Positions 1-11,760 of a stretch of DNA of 64,000 nt are shown piece by piece. Position numbers and translations under genes: made by a program. Positions within the stretch are counted from its first letter, which is position 1. Every line of letters begins with the position of its first letter. Source of the stretch: Aplectana chamaeleonis. Its lineage: Eukaryota; Nematoda; Chromadorea; Rhabditida; Cosmocercidae. Below the pieces are notes generated by a model. The model was given only the letters and a program-made list of their open reading frames with translations. It made no database searches and was not told where the DNA came from. The stretch covers positions 1-64,000 of the forward strand of contig JAPDOI010000904.1 in the NCBI GenBank assembly GCA_029168955.1, in the 5' to 3' direction.

Positions 1-188
1 TAATTCAGGTCTATCAGAATAAGGACTGCTCACTTACGCGGCCGGTGGGCGTGTTGACCAAACCGCCGCGAAGGTTTTTTTGGATTCGTGAATAGAATTT
101 ACCACGAATATCAGACAAATTGGAAGCAATATTCAGTTAACTGTATCTCGGTCGTCGGTCGGCTCGTCTGGAAAATGCCTTCGTGAGG

Positions 189-309
189 CCCTAGTGCATA
201 CTTATCGCCACGAGCGACGCGACATAATGCTTGCCATCTATATCGACCGAAAGTCGATATTGCTGATACGCACAGTCGCGATCGCGCAGCGCACAGAGTA
301 TGCACTGGG
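189..309. repeat. Short GC-rich palindromic element
   Basis: The outer arms are inverted (CCCTAGTGCATAC at the left, GTATGCACTGGG at the right) and the inside carries the core CGAGCGACGCGAC. The same core sits near the ends of the palindromes around 38.3-38.6 kb, so this is probably a member of that small non-autonomous family. I could not fix a target duplication. No gene is visible from 310 to 577. Confidence 0.5.
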
Positions 310-577
310 TTTTGATATTAATGCTCGTTCCACAGGCTGACCACCGCGTGGGTGAAGAGTCTCATTCCGGACAGGTTCAGGTAATTGAGTGGGTGTCGTC
401 TGAAAGTGGGGAAATCTCTGGTGAGAGACCAGAGAGTGAATAAGATTTAAAATATCATCCAAGTGGAGTGAATATTCAACTAAATGAAGAGGAACTTGGG
501 GGGCAGCAACCAAAGAAAGAGTAAACCTTTCACTTGCAACACCTAATTAATATACCGGATTTTCTATTTTAAAGAAG

Positions 578-1093
578 TACGTGCGCTTCTAATCCTGGGA
601 CCTCTATTTTAGATGTACCCAATACCGCCGCTATCCAAAGGAAAAAATGGGCGCAATTTGCAAAGTGGGCAACTAAACCGTCTTTTTGACCACAACTCAC
701 CTCAAAGTGCTCCGTTTTCAATATCCCGAAGACGCTGAAATGTACAGCATGTCGTGGTCTAGCCGATAGTGTGATAATATTTTGCAGGGGGTGAGAGCAA
801 CATTATTTTTAAGGCGGAATACATTTTTATTTTGACTATACTAGAGATCGCGTGCGAGTTGTTTTTAATCGAATGGCCTCCGTTATCTTGTGATAACCTT
901 ATCAAATTCATATTTAACTTCATATTGAAAAAGCGTTTTTCATCCAGACATTTTAGTCCTTTCAGAAATTAAAAAACGGAGCACTTTGAGGCGTGTTGGG
1001 TTCGAAAGCGGCTTTAATTTGCCCACTTTGCCCATTTTTCCAGCATGGATAGCGGGGGTATTGTACTTCAATTAGAGGTGTACTTCAAGTAGA
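578..1093. repeat. Long inverted repeat (foldback element)
   Basis: Arms of about 130-160 bp at 578-740 and 960-1,093 are imperfect reverse complements: CCGCCGCTATCCA faces TGGATAGCGGGGG, and CAAAGTGCTCCGTTTT faces AAAACGGAGCACTTTG. The centre (741-959) is unpaired and AT-rich. Just after it, at about 1,070-1,175, the phrase AGGTGTACTTC recurs several times in a loose tandem. No coding frame is convincing. Confidence 0.6.
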
Positions 1094-1392
1094 GGGTGTA
1101 CCTTTAAATCTCAGAGACCCGCCTTTTTGGTGTACCTCTATGACAGGTGTACTTCTAATAGGAGGTGTATTTCTCTCATTTCGACAAACAGACCCCAGAT
1201 TCGTTTTCAGCACCCTAGAATACCCTTACATACAAGTTTTTAGACAAATCCGATTTCTTTTTCAAAACTTCCCAAATAACTCCTGATGATACCCTATACC
1301 TTATCGTGAAATTTTAGCAAAGCTCAGCGGGGTCAGCGTATCTGCGCGTGGGGAAAGCCACCCTCACTGCCAGATCCCACGATGTCATTTAA

Positions 1393-1898
1393 AGGCGGTG
1401 TCACGATAAAAACCATGTCTGTTTGTTTAGTGGAGATCGGCAGATGCAGGGACTAGTGCTGACCCTACAGCTGAAAAAACTAAGAAAAATGAGCTAAAGG
1501 AACGGTCCCCTACGGGCCCAAAAGTTGAACACCCCGTTAGCTCGTCACCCCAGATGCACTATGCACGCCCACCGACTTGAGACAGGCTGAAAGCTCGGGA
1601 ATCGTGAGATGAGCGATAATTTCCAGTCATTAGCACCGTTCTTCCCTTCATTCTCAGAAGTTCTCTCCAGCACTCCAAGTCAGCTCGCATACATCGGCTG
1701 CAAAAGACCCGGAAGTTACAAGCCTCGGACAACTCACGTCCCACCATGTTTCCCTTAGCTCCAATTTTTGAGGGACCATAACTCCGTTCTTGGGAGGGGT
1801 CTTGTACGATTCCAAGAAACATCATTCGAATCAGCATGGGACCGTCTTCAAGATAGTCGAAAAAGCTGAAAAACGATTCTTATCATTGAACACTGCCT
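1393..1898 (-). mobile_element. TTAA-flanked MITE, family B, copy 3
   Basis: It starts AGGCGGTGTCACGATAAA after a TTAA (1,389-1,392) and ends ATTGAACACTGCCT before TTTGAA. The interior matches the family B copies at 17,277-17,762 and 51,274-51,757 in reverse orientation, including the stretch about a fixed-position AACGGAGTTATGGTCCCT. It is about 506 bp with no coding capacity. The open frame within it on the minus strand is incidental. Confidence 0.75.
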
Positions 1899-3845
1899 TT
1901 TGAACGGGGAGTTAGCTAAAATTTTACTGAAGTCTTAGATATGCCCCGTAATTCGAAGTTTTCTTAATTTTTGCGACTTTTTCTAGCGTCTGTCTTATAC
2001 GACGTACTCAATGAATGAATAGAACTTTTGGAACCAGCAGCTTGAGGCGTGGCACTGCAAAGTTTTACTATAGACAAGAGATACTGACATACGCTTCGTT
2101 TCCGCAGATCCGACCTACGCTTTGTCAAACTTTAGCTTGTCGAGATGATGTTCATTTTCAAAATCCGATTTAAAGGCAGTGCTCACGATGAAAAATTGCC
2201 CGTTTTCACGCAGGGAAAGTAAACTTTGGGTCGCTTCTGAAAATAGTGGGGATGGAAGTAAATCGAAAAATGGTCAGGAAGTGTGTGAAAATCATATTGA
2301 ACCAGTTGACCCGGTGGATCCCACCGCGCCCATGCCATGCTGGCAGTTGTCCACAGTTTCTGGTGCCATACTCTTTATTCCAGGAAATTGTAAAGATCTA
2401 AACATGAGCATTCAACTTTCTTAATTTTTCAGGAGTTTCTGGTATACGAAACAGAAAGCAAAGTCACTTACCTAAAAATTTCAAAGCTCAAAACAATTTG
2501 CGACGTTGGGTCCTGACGCGTTTTGTCTGCAGTGCGCAGGACACGCAACAGGCGTGAAATAAATAATAAATGGTTTTTAAAGAACTTTTTTATTCGGCTT
2601 TCAAAAGAAAGTTCTATAGAAGTTTCCCAATAATCCTCTACATCGAGAATTACCCACTGAGAAACATAGAAAACTAGAATACGGCTTTCTATCATTAGTT
2701 TCAACCTCTAAAAGTTTTTGAAAAAATCCACTTATCCCTGGAAGCACACGCGAGAGAACTATGGGACCTCGGCAGCACAGAATGAGCATGTGTAGAATTC
2801 AAGATTCATGAATTCAGGTGAAGTGTGGTCAGAATGTATTAACCAAAATTTTAAAGCTCAAAGGAAACTCAAAAAGCTTCTTAAGTTCAAAAAATGATTC
2901 TAAACTTTCAAGCGAGAAAATTATTCAAAACTTCGTCAACATCAACGCTTATAGGACTGAAGAGGATGAATGTGTCAGTGTTTCCCTAAGAGAGGTAATG
3001 AATTTTGAGAAAAGCAAGAGACACGCTTTCGTTCCAACAGAACTGAAAGACGAAGACGAGTGGCTGAGAAACGTGGCAAGCCGGGTTGAGTGGATCGATA
3101 AATGGCATGGCTGGCTTCAGCGGCACTGTGATTTTGCCGCAGTAGCTCCGCAGTAGTACCGCAATCATTGCGGCGCTATTGCGGTGTTTGACACAAGTGT
3201 GAGCCCACTGCATCGTCATTGCGGTACGACTGCGGAACTATGGGGACTGCGGCACGGTTGCGGTACTGCAGCGGCCAGTTTTCTCAGAGAGTGCCCCCCA
3301 TCCCACATAGCGCCGAGGATAGTACTGTAGGTGAATAATATAAAACGGAATGATTGATGATGGATTAATAATGAAAATGAAGAAAAAACCGCTACGGCCG
3401 CGGCGGAGCGAGCGTCACGCTGGCCATGAAGAGGACTAATAGTGCTTTTCCGGCATGATTTCAATAGAAAAACCTCTTGAAATTTCTGATCAAGGGAGAA
3501 CTTTGACGACCGTCCCGTACAGTACTAGCGCCACAGAGAATTCCGCTGCTAGCGTTACCTGAAGTCTATTCCCAAAACAGTTGAAAGAATTTTCGTGCCG
3601 CCCATGAATGTGTGAAATATGAAATCGGAGAAATATCTAACACGAAGTAGCGCCAAATTCGTACTTTGAAACATCTGAATTACCGAAATGTGCCATGAGT
3701 CGGAAACTGATTCATATACCAAATACCCAAAATATGCCGTGATTCTGTTCAAATAATGAACCGGATATTGGTAGCGCTGTGACTCAGAGAGGTGTGTCTG
3801 ATGTCACAGCTCAAAATTTTATTCTACATACTTTAGCTATGCAGG
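1899..3845. other. No gene recognised; one solo MITE end
   Basis: A lone left end (TTTAAAGGCAGTGCTCACGATG, TTAA at 2,170-2,173) resembles the family G ends at 28,351, but I find no matching right end. The frame at 2,818-3,156 is the only longer opening; it has no motif I recognise and runs into a palindromic repeat. The region 3,280-3,845 shows nothing specific. Confidence 0.5.
3131..3275. repeat. GCGGTA-rich inverted repeat
   Basis: A 145-bp hairpin-forming tract of repeated CCGCAGTA and GCGGTACTGCGG words. The left arm, CCGCAGTAGTACCGCAAT, faces ATTGCGGTACGACTGCGG. The symmetry lets both strands stay open, which explains the overlapping short frames here. Confidence 0.6.
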
Positions 3846-5053
3846 CAGGGTCAGGCACAGCGTCCGGGTCGTCCTGAACAACGACCCCCCCTGAGAGGGA
3901 CACTTTCTCGGCTAAAAAACGACCCTCTAGGAAGGGTGAAAAAATTGGTAGACTTTACTGACTCGTTTCCTTTTCGAGGTTTTTTTCAATTTTTGAGGCC
4001 TCTCCATTCGAAAGTGAATGAATAGCGTTCCATGCGCTGCCGATATTCAAAAAATTCAGTCAGGTAAAAAGCTGAAAAGCATTGGTCCGCTGGGGCTTTT
4101 GGACCACCGTGGGACCACCGCACCTTTGACCGGCCATAACTCGGCTCAAAATCGATTTCATGAGCTCATCTCCGGACGTTAACATTGTCTAACATCTGTC
4201 TACAGTTTCCACTCTTTCACTAGGTCATGTATCTAGACGACCCTTTTTCGATTTTTGGGCCGATTTTTTCAATGTTCGGAGGGAGGTAGATGAAGTTCAG
4301 TTTTTAAAAAATTTTATTTTTTCACCTATCTAGAAATGATTTTTGGAACATTTCCAGTCGATTGGTACCCTCGTTATGGGTACTTTTTTTCTGAAACTGA
4401 CATTCCGCCATTTCCAGACTCGCTTCCTTCCGGCTTGCACGACTTTGAACTTGTTTCGAATCTTCGAGTGATAAGGTATTAAATGATGACGGAGATATGT
4501 GCGATCTTCCTAAAGTTTCGGAGCGAGAAATGGCATTCGTGTGCTATTTTTCGGAATATTTTTCCTCCACTGAGAGCTTCTGCACCCAAAGGTTTGGGGT
4601 CTTATGTGAACCAAACGGAGCAAAACTCTAGATGATTCAGCTACAGTTTTAGCTTCGCTAACGACTCCGAATTTCTGGTCACGGTCTGCTCCAGAATACG
4701 GATGGAGAGCAGGACATTCACACAATGAGAGCTCAATTGCTGAAGCTTGCGACAACTTTGTAGGGCCAAACAGAAATAGATGAGATAGAACTTGCAATGC
4801 CGAAAATTCTGAAAGCTCCAGAAAATTTTCACGAGGGGTGAGGAGATGTTCGCGCAGAAAACCGTGTCAATTTCATGTTTTACCACAGAATGCTGCAAAT
4901 TTTCTCAGCACAGACGATGACTTCGTACCAAGCTTTCGATCCTACCTCGTATGTGGTGTCGCCGCCAAGGAAGCTCTATCGTTCGCTAAACATTTCTCTT
5001 TTATTGTGATGACAATGAAGTCTCATGCGACGCCTGCTTAATTGCATTACGAT

Positions 5054-5359
5054 CAGGGATGAGCGGAGTTCCGCGTTTCGCGTTCCGAAACCCGCAGTTT
5101 CGCGCATTTTTGGCATTGCGCGTTAAGCATTCCGAAAACCGCAAAAAAACGCTGCGGAATGCGGAAATATCGGGTCCTCTGACAGGAAGAAAACAGTAGA
5201 TGATTCCTGAATTTTTCCGCGTTTCGCGATCCGAAAACCGCATTTCCGCGCATTTTCAGGCGTTTCGCGCCCGATTTTCGAAACCCGAGAAAAAAGTTTC
5301 TGTTCCGAAACCCGAAAACTGATTTCCGAAATTTCGTATTTTTATACCGCTCATCCCTG
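5054..5359. mobile_element. 306-bp non-autonomous hAT-like element
   Basis: Perfect terminal inverted repeats CAGGGATGAGCGG / CCGCTCATCCCTG are bounded by a perfect 8-bp duplication ATTACGAT (5,046-5,053 and 5,360-5,367). The inside is composed of repeated TTCCGAAACCCG and CGCGTTTCGCG words. A related copy lies at 40,842-41,137 with its own, different 8-bp duplication. It landed in the coding remnant of the larger hAT element, so it is the younger insertion. It carries no gene. Confidence 0.92.
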
Positions 5360-5377
5360 ATTACGATTCCACATATG

Positions 5378-7094
5378 CCAAGCGTATGGTCAAGAATTTG
5401 CACAGCACATGAAGTTTGATTTGCTCAAATATTCAATGGGAAACAACCTTCCCTTTCCTCTGTTGACCGACTGCATTACCGACACCGATCGCAAATGGAT
5501 TGTGTTTATGATAAGGTCTATCTCACCCTCCTACACACCCGTGACTTTCCACTTCTCTTTAGTAGAAACAGAAAGCGAAAGTCCGAAGACATCATCGACA
5601 CATTCAGGAGTTTTCCAAATGAGGAGGATTCATGGGCAGACATGCAGAATGGTCTTTCTCACAGGCCCTTCGCGTTTGCCATAAGAAAGGTGATGGCCCC
5701 GTCTGCCGACGGTGCATCTGTGATGACAAGGCACATAAACGACACTCATGCAAGACTTCAGCGCATAGTAGATGACGAGACAACACTCTACGGAAATTTG
5801 AGAGCAGATGCGAACCCTACATAATTAAAAGAAATTTTACGTATCTAAATATGTTTTGTTTTAGATTTTTTTCTTAGCGTCTACGCAGCACATACACTGA
5901 ATCTCGTCGTATCTGCTCAGAACAACTACGCATATCGGCTCGCTCAAGAACAGATGAACTTTCGTACCTCTAAATGGGGGCGGTACATCGGGTCCGCTGG
6001 TTGGCCAGCGTGCAGCAAGCGCTAGCAAAGATCCTACGCAACTACCCGTTTTGATGGGGAGCCTTCAAGCCTTGGCGAACGGAAATACAACTGAAAGTAT
6101 CAAAACAATGGCTGCTGCGTGGACGGGCGCACGTTTCCAGTTCTTCACCACGTGAGCCACACACTATTCCAGCTGACATTATTTTCAGAGGAACTACAAT
6201 AAGAAGAAGGTCTCATAGTATAATATGTGTCTCGCTGGCGCTATTTCGACCACATGATGGGAGACAAGGGCGGCAAAATAGCGAATGTTGCACAAAGATT
6301 ATTGAGAGACAATAACGTTTTGAAAATGGAGAATTCCTTGAGCTCAAGATACGGAAGTGTGAGCACAGAGTTTCTCGATCAGTACTATATCTCTTTTGAA
6401 GGCCCAATTTCTGAATACCCGCTGTGGTATGACGCTAAGACATTTAAGGGCCTTAGTGGACCGACGTCGCAAAGCCAGGAAACGCTCTCAGTTACGGAGT
6501 CCCGGAACATAAAGCCAGAAAAACAGATGAGGAGTCACACTCCATCAGAGACCAAGGCAACGCTTATCGTTACACCGAATACATTACCTTTGACATCGAT
6601 GCTCTTAGCCATCGAGCCTTTGGTAAAGTGTATAACGAAGGGACATCTGTTGCTCTGGTTAGCACCCACATCACTGAGTTCTACTCCAGCTATGCCAATC
6701 AGATTCGAAGGTATATATTCCCAAGAGGCGAGGCTAACGCAGGAAGCAGAAGGACTTTTCCTATACTTTGGGTCGTCACATACTGCTGGAGATGATACAA
6801 TGTGAAATAGCGAGTTTCGAAAACTTCGAAATGTATAAACCTACAAACGCCAAGTTCAATACAAAAAGTTGGCCCAAATCTATAGACGACGCGAAAAAGA
6901 TACAGATCACAGTACGCCTAGATTTGATTACGAACTCAGTCGCCTTACTTCAAAAGTACTGCGCTATACAGGATGCGATGCCATCGTGCGAAACCTTCTA
7001 CGCTACTATTGCCAGTTCTGCACATAGTTTGCAGTCGTGGCCCAACGAGTTCCGAAGCGATAAAACAGTCTTTACTTCTGTCGCATTTAGCTAG
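5378..7094 (+). pseudogene. Decayed hAT transposase fragments
   Basis: Plus-strand fragments in shifting frames. At 5,495-5,824 the frame includes ADGASVMTRHIND, which resembles the hAT block in which an Asp-Gly-Ala is followed by a conserved small-residue helix. After a possible intron with acceptor TTTCTTAG (ends 5,877), 5,878-6,010 reads AAHTLNLVVSAQ, like the hAT block with His followed by Leu-Asn-Leu. Further openings at 6,227-6,805 and 6,768-7,094 may continue it, but they overlap in more than one frame and I could not recognise the C-terminal dimerisation signature. Frame changes and stops mean no intact protein. The call rests on two short blocks plus the hAT ends of the enclosing element. 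Confidence 0.5.
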
Positions 7095-7443
7095 AAAACC
7101 CCGAAGCAATGTCTACTCCGAATGTTGTAGTCGAGATAATTTTGAGCTAGTACACGCTTAATGATTTACTCTATTTTTTATTTGGAAACTGCTCTTGTTC
7201 CATCGATGTTGACCATTCCATGGTAAATAATCATGGAAACAAATATTTTTTTCCTCAAGATTCAATTTTTCAGCGATACACACATTACTTTAGGTGGGTC
7301 AAAAGAATAACGACCCCCACCCAAAAATTTTAAGTTTTCCCAAAAAAATAATGACCCCCCTTCATTGAAAAAATAATGACATAATGACAATAATGAATAA
7401 AATAATGTCCGCGGACCACCGTGAGCTTGACCCTGTATGCAGG

Positions 7444-7806
7444 TGCGTGATTCCACTGCAGGCAACCAATTCGCGGTTCCTTATGTTGCAGATATAGGTA
7501 TTGTCAAGCTTCCGGCTGGTGCCACTGATAAGAATGCCACGGACGTATCAGTGGAGCGTTGGCGAATTGTCGAACAATCTTGTATTTTTGGATGTCCGGC
7601 CAATCGGGTAATTTCGTGTGGAGGCGATCCTCCACCATCAACCAATACGAGAACAGGCTTCACTGGAAACTCATATTTGTTAGAGCGTCTCCCTTTATAA
7701 ATCAGCTTGTCTGTGGCGGTGTTGGCAAGGATACGAGTTAGTGTCCCAATTGGCGCGCATTGCGAAATTACGTTGCGTTGTCTAGTTCGCGCATATTCTC
7801 TGGGTA
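7444..7806. other. Unassigned stretch
   Basis: Both strands have openings here (plus 7,437-7,700; minus 7,481-7,867), neither with a domain I know. The plus frame starts exactly in the hAT target duplication and the minus frame starts inside the next palindrome, so neither is likely to be an intact host exon. A degenerate host exon cannot be excluded. Confidence 0.35.
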
Positions 7807-8057
7807 CAGGCCATAAAACGGCCAAAGTCTCACCGTCGATTGCGTACCACGCGCTGCGCGACCGCACGCGCGTCGGAAGCAGACGAGTTTTGGCCGCCGC
7901 GCGACGAGTTCCGGCCGCCGCGCGACGTTTCGGCCTTCACGCGCGGCGGCCGAAACTCGTCGCGCGGCGGCCAAAACTCGTCTGCTTCCGACGCGCGTGC
8001 GGTCGCGCAGCGCGTGGTACGCAGTCGACGGTGAGGCTTTGGCCGTTTTATGGCCTG
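7807..8057. mobile_element. TA-flanked palindromic MITE, 251 bp
   Basis: Nearly the whole element is one long palindrome: ends CAGGCCATAAAACGGCC and GGCCGTTTTATGGCCTG, flanked by TA on both sides (7,805-7,806 and 8,058-8,059) as for Tc1/mariner-type insertions. The inner arms are rich in GCGCGGCGGCC words. A shorter relative with the same left end sits inside the mariner at 25,172. The symmetric open frames on both strands are artefacts of the palindrome. Confidence 0.85.
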
Positions 8058-8487
8058 TATATGCAAGTATTGAGTAGGGCAAAGCACTATCTGTGAACTT
8101 CACCGATGGGATGAGTCTCGACGGAGGGTGTCGACTGGCCCGTAGTCTGTCACCATCCAGTTATAGTTTTGAAATATAACTGTGAAAGATTAGTGGCCGA
8201 GCCGTCTCAGGCCGTATTTGTTACCTCTACCTACTTCTTTGTACTTATTAATTTATTTTATTATGATGTGAAGAAAAATGCAGGAAAGTTCTAGTTCGTA
8301 TGACAGTTGCTCTCAAGAACCACCTTGACTGATCGCATTGCCAAAGGAAATTTCGCTGTCATGCATTGGGCTTACAACTTCTGGACATATCTAATTGAAA
8401 TATGTAAGCTTTGGATTGTTTGAAAGCAGCTCTCCATTTTGTCCGAAGAAATAGGCCCATAATGAAGCCGGCGAAAATTTCAATCTA

Positions 8488-8724
8488 CAGTTGACCGCAA
8501 TGTTAAAAGGACATGGTGCGGTTGCGGACTCGCACTAAAACTACGGTAGAATCTGGTACCTTGCCAGATTTCGTCATCGATCGGCGCCACAGCTGATATT
8601 CTCGTGAGCAGAGAGACGACGGTTGGCGCCGATCGATGACGAAATCTGGCCAAGTGCCATATTCTACCGTAATTTAGTGCGAGTACGCTACCGCACCATG
8701 TCCTTTTAACATTGCGGTCAACTG
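8488..8724. mobile_element. TA-flanked palindromic MITE, 237 bp
   Basis: Ends CAGTTGACCGCAATG and CATTGCGGTCAACTG with flanking TA (8,486-8,487; 8,725-8,726). The arms contain GGTGCGGT, the spaced GATCGGCGCC/GGCGCCGATC and an AGATTTCGTCATCGATC block. A diverged, longer relative (ends CAGTTTACCGC) lies at 31,512-32,021. No coding content. Confidence 0.88.
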
Positions 8725-8726
8725 TA

Positions 8727-9738
8727 GTCTTACTGAATCCATGATGTGAAAAGAATTCAGACGAGCCGCACATATTTCAGACGTGCGCGTTGTAATTTAG
8801 CGATGTAGGCTAAATGAAAAAAGTCAGCAACAAACAAGACAAGCTGAATCCCTCAGACAGATCTGCCTGACTTCTTGGCTAGAGAGGAGAGAAAGAGCGT
8901 GCCAGGTCAGAAAGGCGCTCGAAACATTTTTATGGAGCAAAGGAGTAACTTAAATAATTCAGCAGAGTTATCGTCTTATCAATGTATCATTATCAATATC
9001 AGCTTCGACGAAACAAACAGCATTTTATTTATTGAGAAACGGAGCATGGAGTTGGTCGATTCTTGAACGGCCACGTAGAGAATAATGGCCGGTTGTTCTT
9101 ATCATCACAGGTATCATCATCCCCCCATCATCACGGCTTTGCACGACCGATCGCTTGAATGCAATTGTTGTTGTGTGTTGTTGCTTGTTGCAAGATTTGG
9201 CTTTGATCTTTTCCCGCGCGGATGCCCTACAATGAGATCACCTATACATACCGTCACCAGAGGTATGAGCTGTACACCATTCGATGCGCTGTAAGAATTT
9301 ACATATGTGTGCAAATTTTCATCCTAACTGGTTCCCGCTTTCTAAAGTTATGACCTCTCAAAGTACGCAAAAACGTTCTTCACTACCGCCTCCGCCTCCG
9401 CTCCGCCTCACCCTCCGTCCGTCGAATTCCATTTTTTTTTGGAAGACGTGGACCAAAGCGCTTGAAAATTTGTGACTAGGGGTCATCGGCCACGGGAATG
9501 CCGAAAATGATTGGCAGAACTCACCGTAGTGACTTCTGGGCCCCTAACGGGCGGTCCAAACTCTGCCTCTCAAGATTAGTTTACTAAAATGACGGGTTTT
9601 TTGGTTATCAGTCATTGTTTTTCTTGGAGACCCCATATAAATACCTTGATCTCTAGGGTGGTGTACTCTGAACGTCCGGCTCGGAGGAGGACGCTGTGCG
9701 GGAGGGATGTTTTTGAGTGCGGCGTGTGTTCGTTTAAT
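8727..9738. other. No gene recognised
   Basis: Ordinary mixed sequence. A pyrimidine-rich CCGCCTCCGCCTCCG run lies near 9,390. The short frames here have no recognisable motif. Confidence 0.5.
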
Positions 9739-9739
9739 G

Positions 9740-10060
9740 CGCACCATCGATAAGAAGGCGTTGCATGGTGTGCTGAAGTGTCGGTTGACTATGCGAGGCC
9801 GCAATAGGAGTATGCAGGACGTCATCTAATGTATGCAGGAGCCCCGTAGGAGTGTGCAGGTCATCATGTAACCTGTGAAGGATCCCAGTAGAGGTGTGCA
9901 GGACTTCGTAGAATGTGCAGGACCTCAATAGGAGTGTGCAGGACATTGCAGGACCCCAGTAGGGATGGGCAGGACATCATGGAGCGTGTGCAGGACCCCA
10001 GTAGGGGTGTGCAGGACATCACGGGGGTTTCTCCTAGACGGGGGGGGGGGTGGATCTAAG
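9740..10060. repeat. GTGTGCAGGAC minisatellite, main block
   Basis: Repeated units built on GTGTGCAGGAC followed by either CCCAGTAGG or ATCATGGAG, with unit lengths varying around 20-35 bp. The same units reappear at 10,381-10,460 and 13,435-13,540, and diverged at about 28,990-29,110. The last part runs into a G-run at 10,038-10,048. Confidence 0.75.
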
Positions 10061-10077
10061 ATTTACTGGTATCCTCC

Positions 10078-10222
10078 ATTTCCCCGCTACTCACAGGGTT
10101 GGGCATCACTATCGTAAACGCGAAGCGGTTGTTTTTCGAAAAAACAATTATGAAGATGAAATCATTCTCGAAACCGCACCACTCCTATGATAGTGATGCC
10201 CAACCCTGCGAGTAGCGGGGAA
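10078..10222. repeat. 145-bp palindromic element
   Basis: ATTTCCCCGCTACTCACAGG faces CCTGCGAGTAGCGGGGAAAT with GGGTTGGGCATCACTAT inside each arm. The loop contains an AC-poor, A-rich tract. It lies between two blocks of the same minisatellite and may have been inserted into it; no clear target duplication is visible. Confidence 0.7.
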
Positions 10223-10380
10223 ATGAAGTTTATTACTCGTAGAAATGAAGCAAAATGATATCAGTCGCTGTTGCTATGAAAACATGATAGAAATACTTGG
10301 ATTGATAACGTTTCAAGCGGTTCGTTTGACTTCTCTCTAGAGCTCTGAGTGGTTTCCTCCCGTTCAGAATTGTGCCATGG

Positions 10381-10460
10381 GACGTGTTTAGGACCCAGTA
10401 GGGGTGTGCAGGACCTCAGTAAGAATGTTCAGCACATCATTGGGCGTGTGCTGGCACAGA
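10381..10460. repeat. GTGTGCAGGAC minisatellite, second block
   Basis: Three or so further units of the array at 9,740-10,060 (GGACCCAGTAGGGGTGTGCAGG and variants). At 10,459-10,500 it continues into a GTGGTGCGCGCGAAGCGCGC segment that recurs near 27,890. Confidence 0.65.
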
Positions 10461-10656
10461 ATTGTGGTGCGCGCGAAGCGCGCACCTGATTTGGAAAAGG
10501 ATTGCTTCTGCGCACACCCCTCGTTACAGAATCTCGGTATGGAAGATAGTTCCAAACTTGGCATTGTCACAAAATGTAGAGCAGTAAAGGTTGTAACACT
10601 GCCCATGTTTCAGAAAAATCTGCTTTGTGGTTCTCAAGATATTGAAAAATTTTAAA

Positions 10657-10905
<249 letters not shown>

Positions 10906-11059
10906 AGTCCGGTGAAACTTTTGAATGATATGAAACAGGTTGGCCAATTGAGAGAGAAATGGAGTGGTATTGTGATAAGAGTGAATTGATTGCAAGCGTT
11001 AGAGTAGGTCTCCTCTACGTCCAACAGGAACTGTGATAGTGAGTCCACCAAGAGTGTCA

Positions 11060-11226
11060 GACCATATTTACTTATCAATAAGAAGTGAGTCGGCTGAGGA
11101 TCAATGCGTGCATGAATCACATACCAGCACGTTCTGATAGCGATGGAGCGAGGGCGGTTGTGCTGCAACGAGTTTCATATTCATTGACCTCCAATCGCCC
11201 GCTTCTCATTGATAAGTAAATGAGAC
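11060..11226. repeat. Inverted repeat, copy 1
   Basis: The right end, GAAGC...GATAAGTAAATGAGAC, faces a left arm TTTACTTATCAATAAGAAG. A second copy with the same arms is at 27,540-27,700. Both are about 160 bp and non-coding. Confidence 0.7.
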
Positions 11227-11239
11227 CCTCTTGTTGTAC

Positions 11240-11760
11240 TACACTATATGCACACAGTTTATTGTGTGGGGTCCGACTGGAAGTGTGCCATGCGCAAAGG
11301 AACGTGCGCGGTACCCAACTGGAAGTGCGCCAAACGCCACAAAACGTGTGTAGGATCCGATTGAAAGTGCGCCAAGCGCCAGGAAGCGTGCGCGGGACCC
11401 GAATGAAAATTTGCAAAGCGCAGGGAAGAGAATGCGAGACCCAACCAAGAGTGCGCCAAGCGCCGTGGAACGTGTGCGGGACTTGACTGAAAAGGCACCA
11501 GGCGCACGGAAAAGTGTGCGGGACCCAACTAGGAGTGCGCCAAGGGCCGGGAAAAGTGGGCGGGATCTAACTGGGAGCACGCCAAGCGCCGGAGAACGTG
11601 CGTGGGACCTGACTGGAAGAGCGCCAAGCGACGGGGAACGTGTGCGGGACCCCAATTAAAATGCGCTGAGCGCCGGAAAAAGTGTACGGGACCCAACTGG
11701 GAGCGCGCCAAGGGCCGGGTGAAGTGGGCGGGACCCCACTGAGACCCGCACACGTTCTCC
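11240..11760. repeat. 42-bp tandem repeat, about 12 units
   Basis: Units of the form GGGACCCAACTGGGAGTGCG followed by CCAAGCGCCGGGGAACGTG repeat with a 42-bp period. Because 42 is divisible by three, all frames stay open on both strands, giving several repetitive pseudo-proteins (11,220-11,917). The neighbours on either side lack the unit. Units differ from each other at several positions, so the array is not very recent. Confidence 0.88.

Larger units (their letters stand above)
3846..7435 (+). mobile_element. hAT-type DNA transposon, 3.6 kb
   Basis: The element begins CAGGGTCAGGCACAG and ends with the reverse complement of CAGGGTCAAGCTCACGG, the CAGGG start being usual for hAT elements. 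It is flanked by a perfect 8-bp direct repeat TATGCAGG (3,838-3,845 and 7,436-7,443), the duplication length made by hAT transposases. Inside lie decayed transposase pieces on the plus strand and a younger 306-bp element. Left of the coding remnants, 3,846-4,800 is non-coding and AT-rich with C-runs near the end. The combination of ends, duplication and hAT-like motifs makes the class call fairly secure; the coding copy looks dead. Confidence 0.85.

Noticed and set aside
5600..5790. A B-box-like cysteine pattern (VCRRCICDDKAHKRHSC) in the third plus frame
   Set aside because: The frame is closed on both sides, and the overlapping frame gives hAT transposase-like sequence inside an element with hAT ends, so the zinc-finger look is probably accidental.
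7437..7700. Plus-strand 87-residue frame as a host exon
   Set aside because: The start codon is formed by the hAT target duplication, no domain was recognised, and the minus strand is equally open.
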